Part shown: piece after piece, positions 37,350-51,008 of the stretch
Numbering within the stretch: position 1 is the first letter of the stretch
How the letters are laid out: each line of letters begins with the position of its first letter
Assembly: GCA_006538405.1 (NCBI GenBank)
Contig: BJKQ01000034.1
Span: 1 to 64,000, forward strand
DNA length: 64,000 nt
Direction of reading: 5' to 3'
From: Hansfordia pulvinata
Lineage: Eukaryota > Ascomycota > Sordariomycetes > Xylariales
Made by a program: the position numbers and the translations under genes
The notes under the pieces: generated by a model
The model's database searches: none
What the model saw: only the letters and a program-made list of their open reading frames with translations
What the model was told of the DNA's origin: nothing

Positions 37350-40300
37350 TTTTAAACCTTTACTTTTTAATCACTTAAAGTAATGGCTTTTATTATTAAA
37401 AATAACGATATTAAAAAGGGATTATCTTATACTTAATTAATTAATCCACTTCAAATCGTTAACGAATAATAATTATCACCTTTATAAGATAAGAATAATT
37501 TTTAAAAGGATTAAAATAATGATTTATCTCTTTTATAAGTAAAGGAAAAACGATTATAAAAGCGATTAAATAATATATTAATAAATACGGATAATATTTA
37601 AAAAAGATTATAAAAGTTAAAGATCTTTAACTTAACACGTAATAAGGTATAAAACTTAAATTAATAATAACCGCGTTATTAATTAAAACGTAAAGGACTT
37701 AAATAACGCTTAAAGTTAAATCGCCTTTAAAATAAAAGTGATTTTTAAGAGTAAAGAACCCTTTCCTTAAACTTAAACTTAAATTTAAAGGAAGACTTAT
37801 ATATTAAGCCGCTTAAATTTATAAGCCCTTTAAATATAAGCCGTTATGTTAATATAAACAGTATTAAGGCGCTTAATATAAAGTTTACTTTCTTTTAATA
37901 AGATACTTTATAAGTTAATTATAAGACCGTCTTTTAAGCTTCCTTAAAATATATATAAAACGGTAAGGAAAAGGTTATCTTTAATTATAAAAAGTTAAAT
38001 AAGACTTATAAAGGCTTATATTAGACTTATTATAAAACGTTATCTTAAAAAGAGTTATATACCTTTAAGAAAAGTTAATAAGAATTTATAAAATAGATTA
38101 AGTTTATTATTAAACACTTTACTTATAAGTAAATAGCTTTAAATACGTAATAAGAGTAAGCCGCTTAACGTTTAAATTAAGATCCTTATTAATTTAACCA
38201 GTATTTAATTAAATTAAAGTATTAACTTAAGTTTTATATTAATTAAAAACGGGCTTTATTATTCTTAAAAAAGTTATTCCTTATATTATAAGATAGTATT
38301 TTTAATTATATAATTAAGCTGTTTATTAAGCGTATAATAATAATAAAGCTTATTACTTAACATTAAGAATTATTAAGTATAAAAAGAAAAAGTTTATTAA
38401 AAAGACCTTTTAATATAAAAACGATACGTTATTAAAAAACTCTTAAAACACACTTAATAACGTTAATAATAAAAATCAATAAAAGAAACGTAAAGATAAT
38501 AATGATTTAAAGTTAAACGACCTTAATATTAAAAAGTAAAAGCTTACCGATTAAAAAAAGGGTGTTACTTATTATTATTATAATAAAAAGGTTATATTAA
38601 ATTAAAATATTATAAGCTAAAGGTAAAGTAAGAAAAGGATAAGAACCCACTTAAAAACCTTATAAATTAATTAAGAAAATAAGTGGAAAGGTAATATAAG
38701 CCTTTATATGTTTTACCTTTAATCTATATTAATTTATAAATCTGCTTATACGGTTTTATATGCTTTATTTAATACGGCCACCTTATAAAGGAGCTTTAAA
38801 GTTAAGTATATATATAAATTTAAATACTTGCTTAAAGGTTAATTTAATTAATTTAAACTTTATAACTTAATATAAATTAAATCGGGCCTTAATAAAGCTT
38901 ATATCCTTTACGGATATAATATAAATGCTTATTAAAACTTATAAATCTTATTAAGTAACGGTGACACTTTAAAATAATAAAGGGATTAAGCGAACTTTAT
39001 AAGTTCCTTATTTAATAATTAACCGGGACCTTAAATTATTTAATAACTTATTACTTTTATTTAATAATATTATAACTTAAAAGCGAATCACGTTATAATT
39101 AAGTATAAGTTATTAATAATTTAAGTATAACTTAATTAAATTTATATTAAAGCCACACCGGAAATTCCGATAAACTCGAAATAAAAGCACTTATTATTAT
39201 ATAATAATATAAGTGGACTTTAACTTATTAATAAAGATAATAAATATCTTTATAAGTTAAAATCGTAAGGAAATTAAGCTTATTCTTACTTATCTTTAAA
39301 AGTTTAAAAAGTTCTTTAATATAAATAACGTTATTAAGCTCCTTTTATATAAAAAGGCTGATTATATTATTAATTTATAATTAAGTAAAGATCCTTTATA
39401 TATACTTATTTATTTATTAACGAATAATAAACTATAAGAATTATATAAGTTTATTAAAAAGATATAAAGTATTAAAAAGATAAGGTTATTAAAGAGCTTA
39501 ATAAGGGCCTTTATCCTTTTTATTTTTAAGTATAATAAAACGCTTTATTTATATATAAATTATAAAGGACTTAATAAGGTAACGATTAAGAATTAATATA
39601 TATTACCTTTTATTTTAAAGTTACTTAATAAAGTGTTAAAAGCCTGTGTTTTTAATAAGTTAAACTTAAAGGATATATATTATTATATACGTATATGTTA
39701 AGGCGACGAGTAAAAGACTGTGTTTCGTACTTAATATAAGTATTATAAGTTTTTAATTATACTTATAAGCTTAAGTAATACTTTTATTATTTTTTAAGCT
39801 TATATTAATAAAGTGTTAAAGGATTAACTTAATAATATATGTATCGTTTATTTAAATAATATTCTTATTTACTTTAAGGATAATAAAACATATATAAAAC
39901 ACTTATAAATAATAATTTAAGCATTACTTAATATAAGCCTTTATATTAAGCCGTTAAAGTGTTAATTTTTTAAAGAGTCCTTAAAGTTTTTAAGATATAT
40001 AATCTTTATTAAAGGAATTTTTATAAACCTTATAAAGGTTAATATAATTATTTATTAGCCTTTATTAAAGTCTTAATATAATATTTAAGTCTTTATCGGT
40101 TTTATTAACTTTTATTAACGCTTTATAAATAGATTCTTAAAGATTACTTCTTTTTTAATTAATTATTTAAAGAAGTCCGAATCCCTGTTAAAGCTTAAAG
40201 GAGATAAGTTCCTTAATATATTAATTAAAAAGGCGTTTTTTAATTTAATTTAAGTATTTAAGGAAGCTCTCTTATTACTTTACTTTAATTTAAAAAAGTA

Positions 40301-43300
40301 TATATATATAAAAATTAACGCTTTAAGCTTAAGTATATTTAAGATCCTTTTATAACTTAATAAAGGAAGTAAATAACACTTAATAACGTTTTAATCTTAT
40401 AAGCTATTTAAGGCTAAATCGCGGTATATTATAAGTGATTAAAAGATACTTATAATAATAAGTAATTTCAAGTATTAATAATATTACTTATAAAGCTTTA
40501 AGTTCTTTATAAAAGTTTTAAACGATTATAATAATTTATATATATTTATAAAGTTTACACGTTTAAACGGCCGGTAAGTTAAATAGCTTTTATTCCTTAA
40601 CCTTTTTAACTTTAAAATTAAGTATTAATTAAGGAAGCGAAACCTTATTAATCCGCTTTTAAAATAATTAAATTATTAAAGTAATAAACTTAATAACTTA
40701 AAACTTTTACTTATAATAAAGTAAAAGTTTAAAGTAAAAAACAATAATGTTAATAATTAACTTATTAACCCTTTAATATACGTTATCACCGCTTTTAAAA
40801 CATATAAAATATAAGTAATTATATAAAGCCATATATATAACGTTATAAAATAAAACACTTTATATATAAAGGAACCGTTTATAATATTAAAAAAGCTTTT
40901 AATATAAGCTTAAGGAAAAGATATAAAATATATTAAGATTTATAAAAGAATCGACGTATATCCGGATTAAATTATGTAAAGGCCTTTTTTATATTATAAA
41001 AGGAAGATATTTATACTTATTAAGGATAATATTAAATATTAATTATTATAAATATATTATAATAATTTATTAATAAGGCACTTTAAAGTTAATAAAATAT
41101 TAAAATTAATTAATTAAAAGTTTTATTAATTATTATAAGAAGTAAAAGTTTAAGTATATATTAAGTAATATAAAATTTATATAAGTTTAAAGGCGAAACG
41201 CTACCGACCTTACGGTGAATTATAAAGCTTATTAATATTAAATACTTTTATATAAGAGCTATTTATAAACTTTATTATAAGCTTATTAAAGGTATAATAT
41301 TAAGGGTAATAAGTAAATAATATCTTTATCCTTATAAATAAGTTCTTAAAATTATATATATTTTAAGCCGTTTTAAACACGATTATAATAAAAGAGCTTA
41401 TTATATTATTATATATCGAAGTTTATTATAAGTTTAATAACTTTAAGGGTATATTAATAAATAAAGGCTTATTATTTATTAATTAATATTAATTTAACTT
41501 ATATTATTATTTATATATTAAAAAGAGGTATTTAATTACGTTTTATATATAAATTAATAAGTAAACAGAACGTATAAATATTACACTTAAAACGTACTTA
41601 TATTACTTTATATAAAATAAATAAAGTGTTAATTAATATTATTAATAAACGCGTACTTCGCGATTAATAATAATATAAACACGTTAATAAAATAAAGCCC
41701 TTTTTAAATATTATACGGTTAATAACTTAACTTACTTAACGTTAAGCATATCGCTTATAAAAGAAAAGGTATATTAATCTTTATAATAAAAGATAAGTTA
41801 AAAAAGTTAATAAATCTATAATAAACATTATAAGAAAAGTGATATAAAGCAATAAAGCAATAATAAAAGTATTATAATAAAAAGTATTAACCTTTATAAT
41901 TATAAAAAGGTTAATTAATAGCCTTATTAATTATAAACTTTTATATAAAATATAAGAAAATTTTATTAAAGTATATAAGATTATTTTAAATCTTAAAGTT
42001 AATAAGCCGTATAATATATAAGCTTATATTACCCTTAAAATATAATCGAATTTATAATGTATTCTTAATTTAATATTTAAAGCCTTAAACCATTTATATA
42101 TATAACTTATTACTTATATCGGACCTTAATAATAAGGATAAATAAAAAGTAAAAAACGTTATTAATTACCGCGTTAATAAGGGTATAAATTATTATAAAG
42201 TGAAATAAGTAAAGTAGCTTTATAAGTATAATTAATAAGTATATAAGGACGATATATAAAATATAAAGTAAGTAATTATTAAGTTTTTAAAGAGCATTAA
42301 AATAAAACGGTTTTTATTAATAAGATTTTAAAGAAAACACTTAAGTTAAAGGGCTTAAAACAGCCTTAAAACCCCTCTTATTAAAGTACGAATTTACGAG
42401 CTATTTATAACTTAATTATAAGAAGTTATATTCTTTAAAAAGGGATTTAAAACCCTTTTAATTTAAAATTAAACTATAAACGCATTAAATACCTTATAAG
42501 TACCCTTTAACTTTTAATAATAAATAAAAAAAGTAAAGGCGTCTTTAATATTAAAGTAATTACGCTTTAAGATAAGGTTAAGCTTTTTACTTATAAGATC
42601 TTATATATTTTACACGTATTAAATAATAATAGCATATTAAGCTTAATAGCTTTAAGCCTTAATAAGGCATAATAATATTATTATTTTAATATAAAATTCC
42701 TTTTTAATCTTAAATTATAAAAACCTTTATTAAAATAAATCGAAACCCTTATAAAATAAGTATAATTAAAGGGGTATTTATTACTTTAAGTTTAATAAGC
42801 GGGATTATATAAATATAAGTTTAATATACTTATATAATAATAATACGGTAATTATTACACGTATCGTTAATAATCTTTTTAATATTAAATAAACCTTACT
42901 TTACCTTATACGTAATTATAAGGGATTTAAAGGCCTTTTTTAAGCGAAACTACGTTAAAGCGATATCTTTTTATTACTTTTCCTTATTAAAGCGAACATT
43001 CTTTTTTTAATAAATATTAAATATAAAATTAAAAAGAATCGCGAAGCGTATAATATTATATTTAAATATAATAAGTAATTATATATAAATAAAATATTAA
43101 AAAACCTTTATAAAGAATCGTAAAAGTATTAAAAAGAATTTAATTTATAAGCTTATAATTATAATTACCTTTTTAATAATAAGTATAAGTAAAACTTATA
43201 AGTTAATTAAACTTATAAATAACCTTAAATAAAATATAATACTTAAGTTAATAAGCGTGAATAATTATACTTATATATTTTCCGTAAAATTTTAAGGCAG

Positions 43301-44239
43301 CGACGGTTAATTTATATTTATTATATACCTTATTTTTAATATAAATGCTTTATTAATAAGGCTTTTTAAAAAGGGTCTTATTTATAACGGTATTACGGCG
43401 CTTTTACGTAAAAGTTAATAATAATTTAATTAAGTATTAAAAGAGTTTTATAATATAAGATTTTTAAATTTTACGTTTTAAAGTAAAGGTAATAATAGCA
43501 CCGTTACGCTTACTTTTAAAAGTTAATTTAAAGGTGGTAATATTCTTACCGTTATAAGGCTTATTAAGAGTTTAAATAATTGAGTTATTACTTTTACTTT
43601 AATTATAAAACGATTTAAACAGGTTTTAAAAAGGATTTATAAGCTTTCCTTTATCTCCGTTTTTAAAATTATTAAAGGTGTTAATAAGGTTTTTATCGTT
43701 ATTTAACTGGTTATTTAATAACTTTAACTTAAGGTCGTTAAGCTCGTTATTAATTATATTAAAAATTAAAAAAAGGAGAAATTTAATTAAACGGAAAAGG
43801 TGCGAATAAAGTGTAAATAATAAAGGAGCCGAAAAGGAAAACCTTAAAATTAATAAAAAAAGGAATATAAAGTTAAAAAAGGTGGTGTTATTTTATATTT
43901 AAGGAGATAACGGATTAAAGCGTATTAATTATATAAAAGCGTGCGATTATTTATTAATTATATAAATTAAAAAATTTATATATAATATGTTTTTTAATTA
44001 ATTATTATAATAAAGTAAACACGTGCGTAATAAGCGTAAGTCGTTAACGACTCTTTTATAATTATAAAGGTATTATTATATTAACTTAATAACGTTTAAA
44101 TTAATTATTATAACGGTTAAGGTATATACTTTAATATATTAACCTTATTTTATTAATATAAGCGTGGTATATACCGTAATTATATTATATTATTATTAAT
44201 AACGTTAAGTATAGGCTATTAAAAGGGAGACGTTAATTA
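37350..44239 (+). pseudogene. internal gag-pol remnant of gypsy copy 2
   Basis: Collinear with the interior of copy 1; gag zinc knuckle, RT active-site motif and downstream integrase region are detectable by comparison. Numerous stops and a frameshift in the zinc knuckle make it non-functional. As in copy 1, about 2 kb of unassigned sequence precedes the 3' LTR. Confidence 0.75.
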
Positions 44240-44422
44240 TTATAAGGAGAAGTCTTAACTTAACTTAATATATTCTTATATAAGATTAATATAAACTCCT
44301 TATAAATACCCTTTAAATCTCTTATTAAACGTGGAGGTTTAAGGTTTAATTCTTATTTATTACATACCTTATATTACCTCTTTAACACTGCTTTACCTGA
44401 TCGTGTCTTTTACTTATGATAA
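44240..44422 (+). repeat. 3' LTR of gypsy copy 2
   Basis: Partner of 37099-37349. Starts TTATAAGGAGAAG and ends near TTATGATAA. Retains more TG/CA steps than the 5' copy near its end. Confidence 0.83.
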
Positions 44423-47400
44423 AAAACTTAAATTATACGGCTTTTTTAACCTGTTAAGACTCTTTTATATTAAATTAATTAATTTAATAATAAAGGCTAT
44501 TAATAAACGACTTTATTAAGTTTATTATTAAGCTTATTAAAAAGATTAATTATATAAAGTTAAAGTTATAAAATAAACGTTATATAATATTATATAAGGT
44601 CTTACGATCTTCACTTTAAATATTAAAGGCCGCGCTTTAAAGGAAATAATGTTTTAAGTTAAATAATAAATATTAATTTAAATTTAAGTAAAATATAATA
44701 ATTATATATTAATTTAATATAACTTATACCTTATAAGACATTTATAAGCTATAAAATTAATATAACCTTTTACTTTTAAAGCTTCTTTTTTAACGCTTTA
44801 TTTAAAAGATAATATATAACCTCTTTTAAAACCTTTATCTTTAATCCTTTACACTTTTAATATTATAAAAGGTAATTAAAGCATTCTTAATATCGTTATT
44901 CACGGTTAAGTAATATTACGTAATTTATATTAAACGAATTATTATTTTTCTTAAAGATCTTTAACTTATTAAAATTATATATAATACTGTTTACTTTTTA
45001 TAAAGCTTATATACTTATTTATATATAATTATACTTATATATTAATTATATTCTTTTATTTTTTATTATATTAAAATAGAGGTTAAAGGAGTTTAAATAT
45101 TATTAAATTTTTTAAAAAAAGTAAATTATATTAAAAAAGAAAAAGTCTTATAAAAAAATTTTATTTATAAATTTCTTAATTATTTAACGTTTCACACCTT
45201 TTTTAACTTTATATAACACTTACTTTTTCCTTTATTATTTATTAAACTTTTTTTTACTTTTCCTTACTTATATTATTAACCCTTTTTATATATCCTTATT
45301 AATTATACGCTTAATTTAAGCTTATTTATTATTAAATTTTACGTATAATAAGTTTTTATCACTTTTTATATATTATATATAAAGTTATTATATAATTATC
45401 GACCTTTAATATATTATTAATATTTAACTCTTTTTAACCGCTCCCGTTACTTATAACTTATCTTAAAAACATATATAATTTATTACCTTTAACCTTATTT
45501 TTACTTATTTTATTTTTAATTTTTTTTATTAATACGGTAAGGGCTTAATTATAATATACTTATATATAAACTTACTTTTAATTAATCCCTTTTAATTTAT
45601 TTTCGGTCCCTTAAGTAGTATATTAACCACGGTTAACCTGATTCTTAATCTTTAAAGGTTTAAGGCCCTTTTACACTTTATATTAAGTAAGTAAACGTAA
45701 TTTTATATATATAATTATTATATAATTATTTAATAATATTTTTAAAATAATATTAAAGCGAAAGGATAATTAAACGATTATTAAATAATTAAATAAATAT
45801 TATAAAATAAAAAGCAAGCTATTTATAAACCTTAATATTATTTATTCGCGTAATAAAATAAATATAATAACTTTAAGGTAAAAATAAGTTAAGGATTAAA
45901 AAGATTTTATAAATTAAAAAATCCGTTATTATATTAAAAAGTATATAACCGAGTATTTTATTATAAATAAAGCTATTATTAAAAATCAGATTAAGTAATA
46001 AGTTAAAGGTAAATAATAAGTCCTTTTATATTAATTCTTAATATTTTAAGTAAAACCCGATTAATTAAGCGTTTAAAAAGCACTTAAATTAAGTTATAAT
46101 TAAGTAATAAAGCGATTCCGCTTATAAGCTGCTTATTTATAATAATCCGGATAATATAAACGATTTTAATTAAAAAACCGATAAAAACCGTAAAAAAGAA
46201 TTTAAAAATAATTATAAAGATAAAAAATAAGATTATAAGCGTAAGCATAATATAATTATATTTCTTTTTAACCTTTTTAAGTCCTTTTCCGTTTATAATA
46301 ATAACCCTTAAATTATTATTATTAAAAGAAAATTTATATATCAAGTAATTTATTTATTATTTATATAATAATTATATTATTAACCTTTACTTAATTACTT
46401 ATCTTAATTATTAACGGTAAAAATAAGCTATTTAATATTCTTTTAAAAAGCTTATAAAAAGACCGCTTAACTTCGCCTTTTTTTAATACTTTTATAAAAA
46501 AACGTTATTATATTTATAATAAAACGATTAACTTATTTTAAAAAAAGCTTTATAATTTACATGTTAATTATATAAAGGATAAGGTTATTAAAAGCGAATA
46601 TAAGATTAATATCTTTAACGCTTATATTATTTATCACGTTTTAAAAAAAGATAAATAAAAGCGGAATATATAAGTTATTAATATTATAACTTAAGTAAAT
46701 TTTAATCCTTTTACCTTTATTATTATATAAAAATTATATATTTTTAATATTATTAAATAATAACCTTTAAGCCTTTCCGTTAATAAGTTATTAACTTTTA
46801 CAGCTTTTTAATTAATATTTACGATCACTTATACTTTAAGACCTTACTTATTTACCTTTATTCTTATAAGCGTTATATTTAAAAGTCCGCTTATATAATC
46901 TTATAAATAAATAAAAGTGCTTTAATAAAAGGTAATATTAATAATCTCTTTAACGTTATATCGATCTTTTATTAATTACGCTTACTATATTACTTTTTAA
47001 AATATAAAATAATATAATTTTATAAGATTTAAAAGCTTTTTAAATTTAAATAATATTATTAATATATATAAAGTAAAAAGAAACTTTAATCGTAAGTAAA
47101 GTTTATCTTTTTTATTTATTTATTTATTAATTATTTTAAGATTTATAATTTTAAGTTCTTTTAAATTTCGAATTTAAAAAAGTATAAGGCTTATTATATA
47201 TTATTTTATTAAGCCTTTAATAAGCTTTATAAGTATTTTTTAAAGTAAGGCTTATTTAATATAATTAATATATAATTATACGTTAATAATTTTATTTTAA
47301 GTATTATTTTAAAGGCCGCCGTATTAACCTTTTTATTAAAATCTTTAATCTTTAAAAGGTTTCCGGTTTTATTTTATATTATATTAAAAAAGGTAATAAC

Positions 47401-48343
47401 TTAAATTACTTAATTTATAACTTAAATAACTTAATTAATACTTATAATATCGCTTAACTTAACTTATATAAATATTTATTATACACGTTTATAATTATTA
47501 AGCTTATTACCTTTTTAATTATTATTATAATTAAATAAGTTATTTATAATATTTTTTAAGTCTTTAATTAATTATAAGATATTTAAATTAACCTTTTTCT
47601 TAACCTTATACGCTTACTTAATAGCTTTTTTAAAAAGGGTTTAATATTATTAATTTAACCTTTTCTTAAGTATTTTAAGCTTAAAAGCAATTATAAGGTA
47701 TTAAGACTTATTTATTTAAGTGTTTTAAAATAAGACCTTATTATAATTCTTATATTAACCACTTTTTTTATAAATATTAAGGAATAATTTTATTTTATTT
47801 ACTTTTTTTAATTTTTAAAAGAAAAGGTATTACTTTTTATTAAAAAATACGGTTTTTATTTAATATATTAATTTTAATAAATTAAGTGATTATAAGTTAA
47901 ATTATTAATTATATTATAATTATATTATATCTTTATATCGTTTATATTTAAATATATTTTATATCTTATAATTATTAAAATAATATTTATAATATGCCCT
48001 TTTATATATTTAATATTTTATATTTATTTATATTTTTTAATAAGCTTATATTATAATTTTAATATAACTTCACTTTTTTTAAATTTTAATAAGTAATAAT
48101 AAGTAATTTATATAAAGGTTAAGTTATGATAAGTAAAAAATATAAAGGTTAAGTCTTATTAAGTTAACTTTTTAACGGTTAAGTATTTATAAGTACTTAA
48201 TAATACCTTTTAAAAAATATGGGTGCTTACGGGTAATTATTTAAGAAATTAGGTCCTTACGGTTAACGTTTATAAGTACTTTATACCTTAGGTTTAAATG
48301 GGTCTATTAGGTACTGGGTAATAGGTAGAAATTTGAAACCTTA
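44423..48343. other. RIP-mutated interior of the 18 kb block, right part
   Basis: About 3.9 kb of AT-rich sequence between the gypsy 3' LTR and the right terminal repeat. It should hold the 5' part of the minus-strand gypsy and possibly the remains of the DNA-transposon transposase. The 86-codon minus frame at 46084-46344 is Ile/Asn/Lys-rich and not believable as a gene. Confidence 0.5.
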
Positions 48344-48351
48344 CCAATATG
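48344..48351. repeat. right 8-bp target-site duplication
   Basis: CCAATATG, partner of CCAATATA at 30371-30378. Confidence 0.7.
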
Positions 48352-48765
48352 TACACTCCGCTGTCAACGGCGGACCACCGCAGCTCACGGCCACGTGGTC
48401 CCCTGTACCCCGTTGCGCATGCGTCGCTTGCGAGGAAGAGGAGTGCTACTCAGCTCACTGACCAGAAATGAGGCATACATTTAACTGCCGAAATAAGAGG
48501 TGGACGCGATCTCTTTGATTAATAGGACGCTAATCATGGCGACTGGGTGGGGTTGGGGGGGGGGCTGGGGCTGAGAGAAGTCCAGAAATGAAGAGGAGGG
48601 ATCAAAAAATAAAAGAAAATAAAAGAAAGAGAAAGACACGGCGAAAGCGACAACAATCGCGACACCGCGGCAGAGCACCAGTTTGCCACTTTTGCCCGCC
48701 CACCGCTTGCCCATTCACTCGTCTGCACCTCTCTCCCTCCTCCCTCGCACACACACCCTCTTTTC
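48352..48765. other. intergenic, 3' side of the transaldolase-family gene
   Basis: GC-normal, with a G-run (about 48553-48562) and A-rich tract (48608-48640). No gene recognised. Confidence 0.45.
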
Positions 48766-49224
48766 TCACAGAAAACCCTGGTTCTTTATCTCCTTCTCGA
48801 TGGCCTCGCGGGCGACGGCGTCCCCCCCTCGAACGCGCCCAGGACGTCGCGCATCTTACGGACGACGGCCGGGTCCCCGGCCATGTATGCGGCCAACGGG
48901 GCGCCGCCGTCGGCGAGCCAATCGGCGTGGAGGACGCCGCGCGTGCTCTCGGGGGTCGGACAGTCGCCTTCCGCCGCCAAGAGGTCGACGGCGGCGTGGC
49001 CGCGCAAGCGGGCGGGAGTCGCGTAGTCGGCGTAGGAGTAAGGCTCGGGCTTGGGCCGGCGGGGCTCGCGCAGGAAGGGCCAGCGGGCGAGGGCGGCGTC
49101 GTCGAGGGGCGCGGCGGCCAGCTCTGCCAGGTGCGGCGCCAGGATAGTGATGTGCTGGCAGCCCAGCTCGGCGGTGGCCAGAACCTCAGCGATGCTGGCG
49201 TTGGTGGCCATAACGATAACGGGC

Positions 49225-49259
<35 letters not shown>

Positions 49260-50008
49260 CTGGCCCGGCTTCTTCATGTTCTCGGCGTGCAGCGAGGCGT
49301 AGGCCTCGAGGATATGCACCACGCGCGGCGCCATGGGGTGCGTCAGTGCCGGGTCGGCGCCGTGGTGCAGCAGCGAGTCGTCCGAGTACGCCGCCACCTC
49401 GTTGAAGTAGGGGCTGACGTACCGGCACTCGGCCTGGGCCGCGGCCACGGCTTTCGGCAGGCTGAACAGTGACGTTCCCAGCACCGTGATGCCGTCCTCT
49501 GCCGCCAGACGGCGCGCCGCGCACATGGCCGGCCCCGTCGTGGAGATCTTGATGGCGTAGCGGTCTCGCGGGACCCCGGCGTCGGCGAACGCCCGCGCCA
49601 GCACCCGCTCCGTCACGTTGTCCAGGTTGTCCGCGCAAAAGCGCACCATCGCCCGATTGAACACCTCTCCCCACCCCTCGGCCCGTGCTTGCGCACCATC
49701 TCCACCAGCATGTCGTGGTACTCGGGCAGGATGAGCGTGTTAGCGCAGATGACCTGGTTCGACGTCTCTTTTTTACGGACAGACGCGTTGCGATGTCAGC
49801 TCTCCTCCCGGCGTGAGTCCCATCTGTGTGTCTAGCGACGGGGTGGGCGGTGCTTCTTCGGGGTAAGGGGTATAGGTCAAGGATCAAGGGCAAACTTACG
49901 GTTATACGGCTTGAAGGGCAGCGAAGTGGCGACGCGAGGGTCGACGGCATCGACATCCACGTTGCACACCGTCTCGAACGCCTCGATTAGAGTCTTAGGG
50001 GCACCCAT
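48766..50008 (-). CDS. transaldolase-family protein, reading frame interrupted twice
   Basis: Exon 1 50008-49900 (an in-frame ATG at 50071 is an alternative start), intron 49899-49768 (GTAAGT...AG), exon 2 to the TGA at 48766-48768; about 370 residues once two frame breaks are discounted. Transaldolase features: D-V-D-A-V-D-P near the start, TSNQ, the Schiff-base Lys in AIKISTTGPA, LFSLPKAVAAAQA, VSPYF, and an IVMATN / HITILAP strand pair. Transaldolases transfer a dihydroxyacetone unit between sugars in the cytosolic pentose phosphate pathway; this divergent member may act on other sugar phosphates. A run of ten Gln is inserted. Frame breaks lie at the C-runs near 49682-49684 and 48822-48828 (G on the coding strand); each is cured by one extra G. 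No nonsense transition is seen, so the gene may be intact in life. Confidence 0.8.
49227..49256. repeat. CTG/CAG x10 microsatellite encoding polyGln
   Basis: Ten perfect CTG units on the plus strand, read as ten CAG (Gln) codons in the transaldolase-family protein, inside the linker before the IVMATN strand. Confidence 0.95.
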
Positions 50009-51008
50009 TATTAGCTGTGTTCGTGGGACGTACTGGTAAAAGGCGAGCGTGCGCGACTGCTGACTGGTCACAAAAGAGTCTGAACAAGAAGAGCTGTCTT
50101 TCTCGCGCTTGGTATCAGAGGGCGAGACTGAAGGGATGTTTGAATACTGAGTGAGTAAGGCTTGAATGCAGGACCCGAGCGCTGTCGCAACAGTGTCAGC
50201 AGTCAGCAGTCAGCAGTTGGTGATCTTTGTATTGAGCACATTGTCGTCACCGTAGAGCCCCCGGCCGGCCCCCTTTGACTTGACTTGAACTGGCGCAGTG
50301 GCGCTGCACCATCAGGCACCCTTCGTAGAAGCCGACGCCCCGTGGCCGGGGTCCGCCGGGAGGGAGGGGGAGGGTCGGATTGTACTACGGAGCTGTGAGC
50401 GGATAGCCGAGGCGGGAAAGCCCCCGGAGCCGTGGGCGGGCGGCGGAGGCGGGAAGCCGGCCGGGGCCGAAACGGAGGGTTGGGTTTCGGAGACGAGCAG
50501 CTCCGCTCCCATAACGCCCCCCCTTCCCCACCGAGTCGGCGGAACCGCTTGCAGCAGCGACGCGATGCCATGGCAGCGGGCTGTCTGGGCCCGCGAGAGG
50601 GAGGGGTCGCCCTGCTGCTCAGCCGCATACCGCATCCCGCCTCCCGCCTCCCGAAGTCGATCCGCCGGCGGATGCGTACCTAAAGTGCAGAATCGAGAAC
50701 CAGGAGCAGCCTGCAGTTTCCAGCAAGCGCACAGGCAGGGCAGGTAGGCCGGCTGCCAGGCAAGCCAATGATCGGATCACGAGACGAGCGATCTGTGCCA
50801 TGCAACCGGAAGAGTGGTTTGAGCCGAGGGGGTCATCGATCGTCCATTCTCACCGTACAAGACGAGGGCACGCACGCGGCCAAAGGAGAGACACACGGGA
50901 CGCGAAACCTCCAGTTGCAGATCCGTGTCGTTACCAGTTTATTGAATAGCTTTCGTTAAGGCAAGAACGAAATCAAACCCTCCACTCCGATTTTCAGAGC
51001 CCCCAAAG
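50009..51008. promoter_or_regulatory. divergent promoter region, transaldolase / aldo-keto reductase
   Basis: One kilobase between the start codons of two divergent genes. GC-rich open frames on both strands (for example 50203-50628, 50298-50747) show no domains. A GTCAGCA heptamer is repeated tandemly near 50196-50217. No specific regulator site is claimed. Confidence 0.5.

Larger units (their letters stand above)
37099..44422 (+). mobile_element. Ty3/gypsy chromovirus, full length, RIP-destroyed (copy 2)
   Basis: Same family as 5656-12915: collinear over its length with the same LTR core, zinc knuckle (about 38565-38620, again TAT for Cys, plus a one-base deletion), and RT with YLNNIL at about 39846-39875. 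LTRs are at 37099-37349 and 44240-44422. It inserted into the minus-strand gypsy, so it is younger than that element. All frames are closed by RIP-type stops. Confidence 0.87.
30379..48343. mobile_element. 18 kb block with hAT-like ends, containing nested retroelements
   Basis: The left end begins TAGGGTTTCGAAT and the right end, reverse-complemented, TAAGGTTTCAAAT: 11 of 13 match and both differences are G/A. Behind the tips both ends carry GGTACC/GGGTACC-like subterminal motifs and a shared ACTTATAAGTAC-type segment. An 8-bp duplication flanks it. TAGGG tips, 8-bp duplications and GGGTACCC subterminal motifs are typical of hAT transposons; KDZ-type elements, which I recall as also making 8-bp duplications, are an alternative. 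I could not recognise a transposase: all sequence is RIP-degraded. Most of the length is later insertions (gypsy elements and a solo LTR). Confidence 0.65.

Noticed and set aside
46084..46344. 86-codon hydrophobic frame in AT-rich DNA
   Set aside because: Ile/Asn/Lys/Phe bias is what RIP-mutated sequence yields in a frame that happens to lack stops.
48588..49472. 294-codon plus-strand frame
   Set aside because: Antisense to the transaldolase-family gene; its composition is dictated by that gene and it shows no domain.
50203..50747. Open frames in the transaldolase/AKR promoter
   Set aside because: Pro/Arg/Gly-rich on both strands and no domain; explained by GC content.
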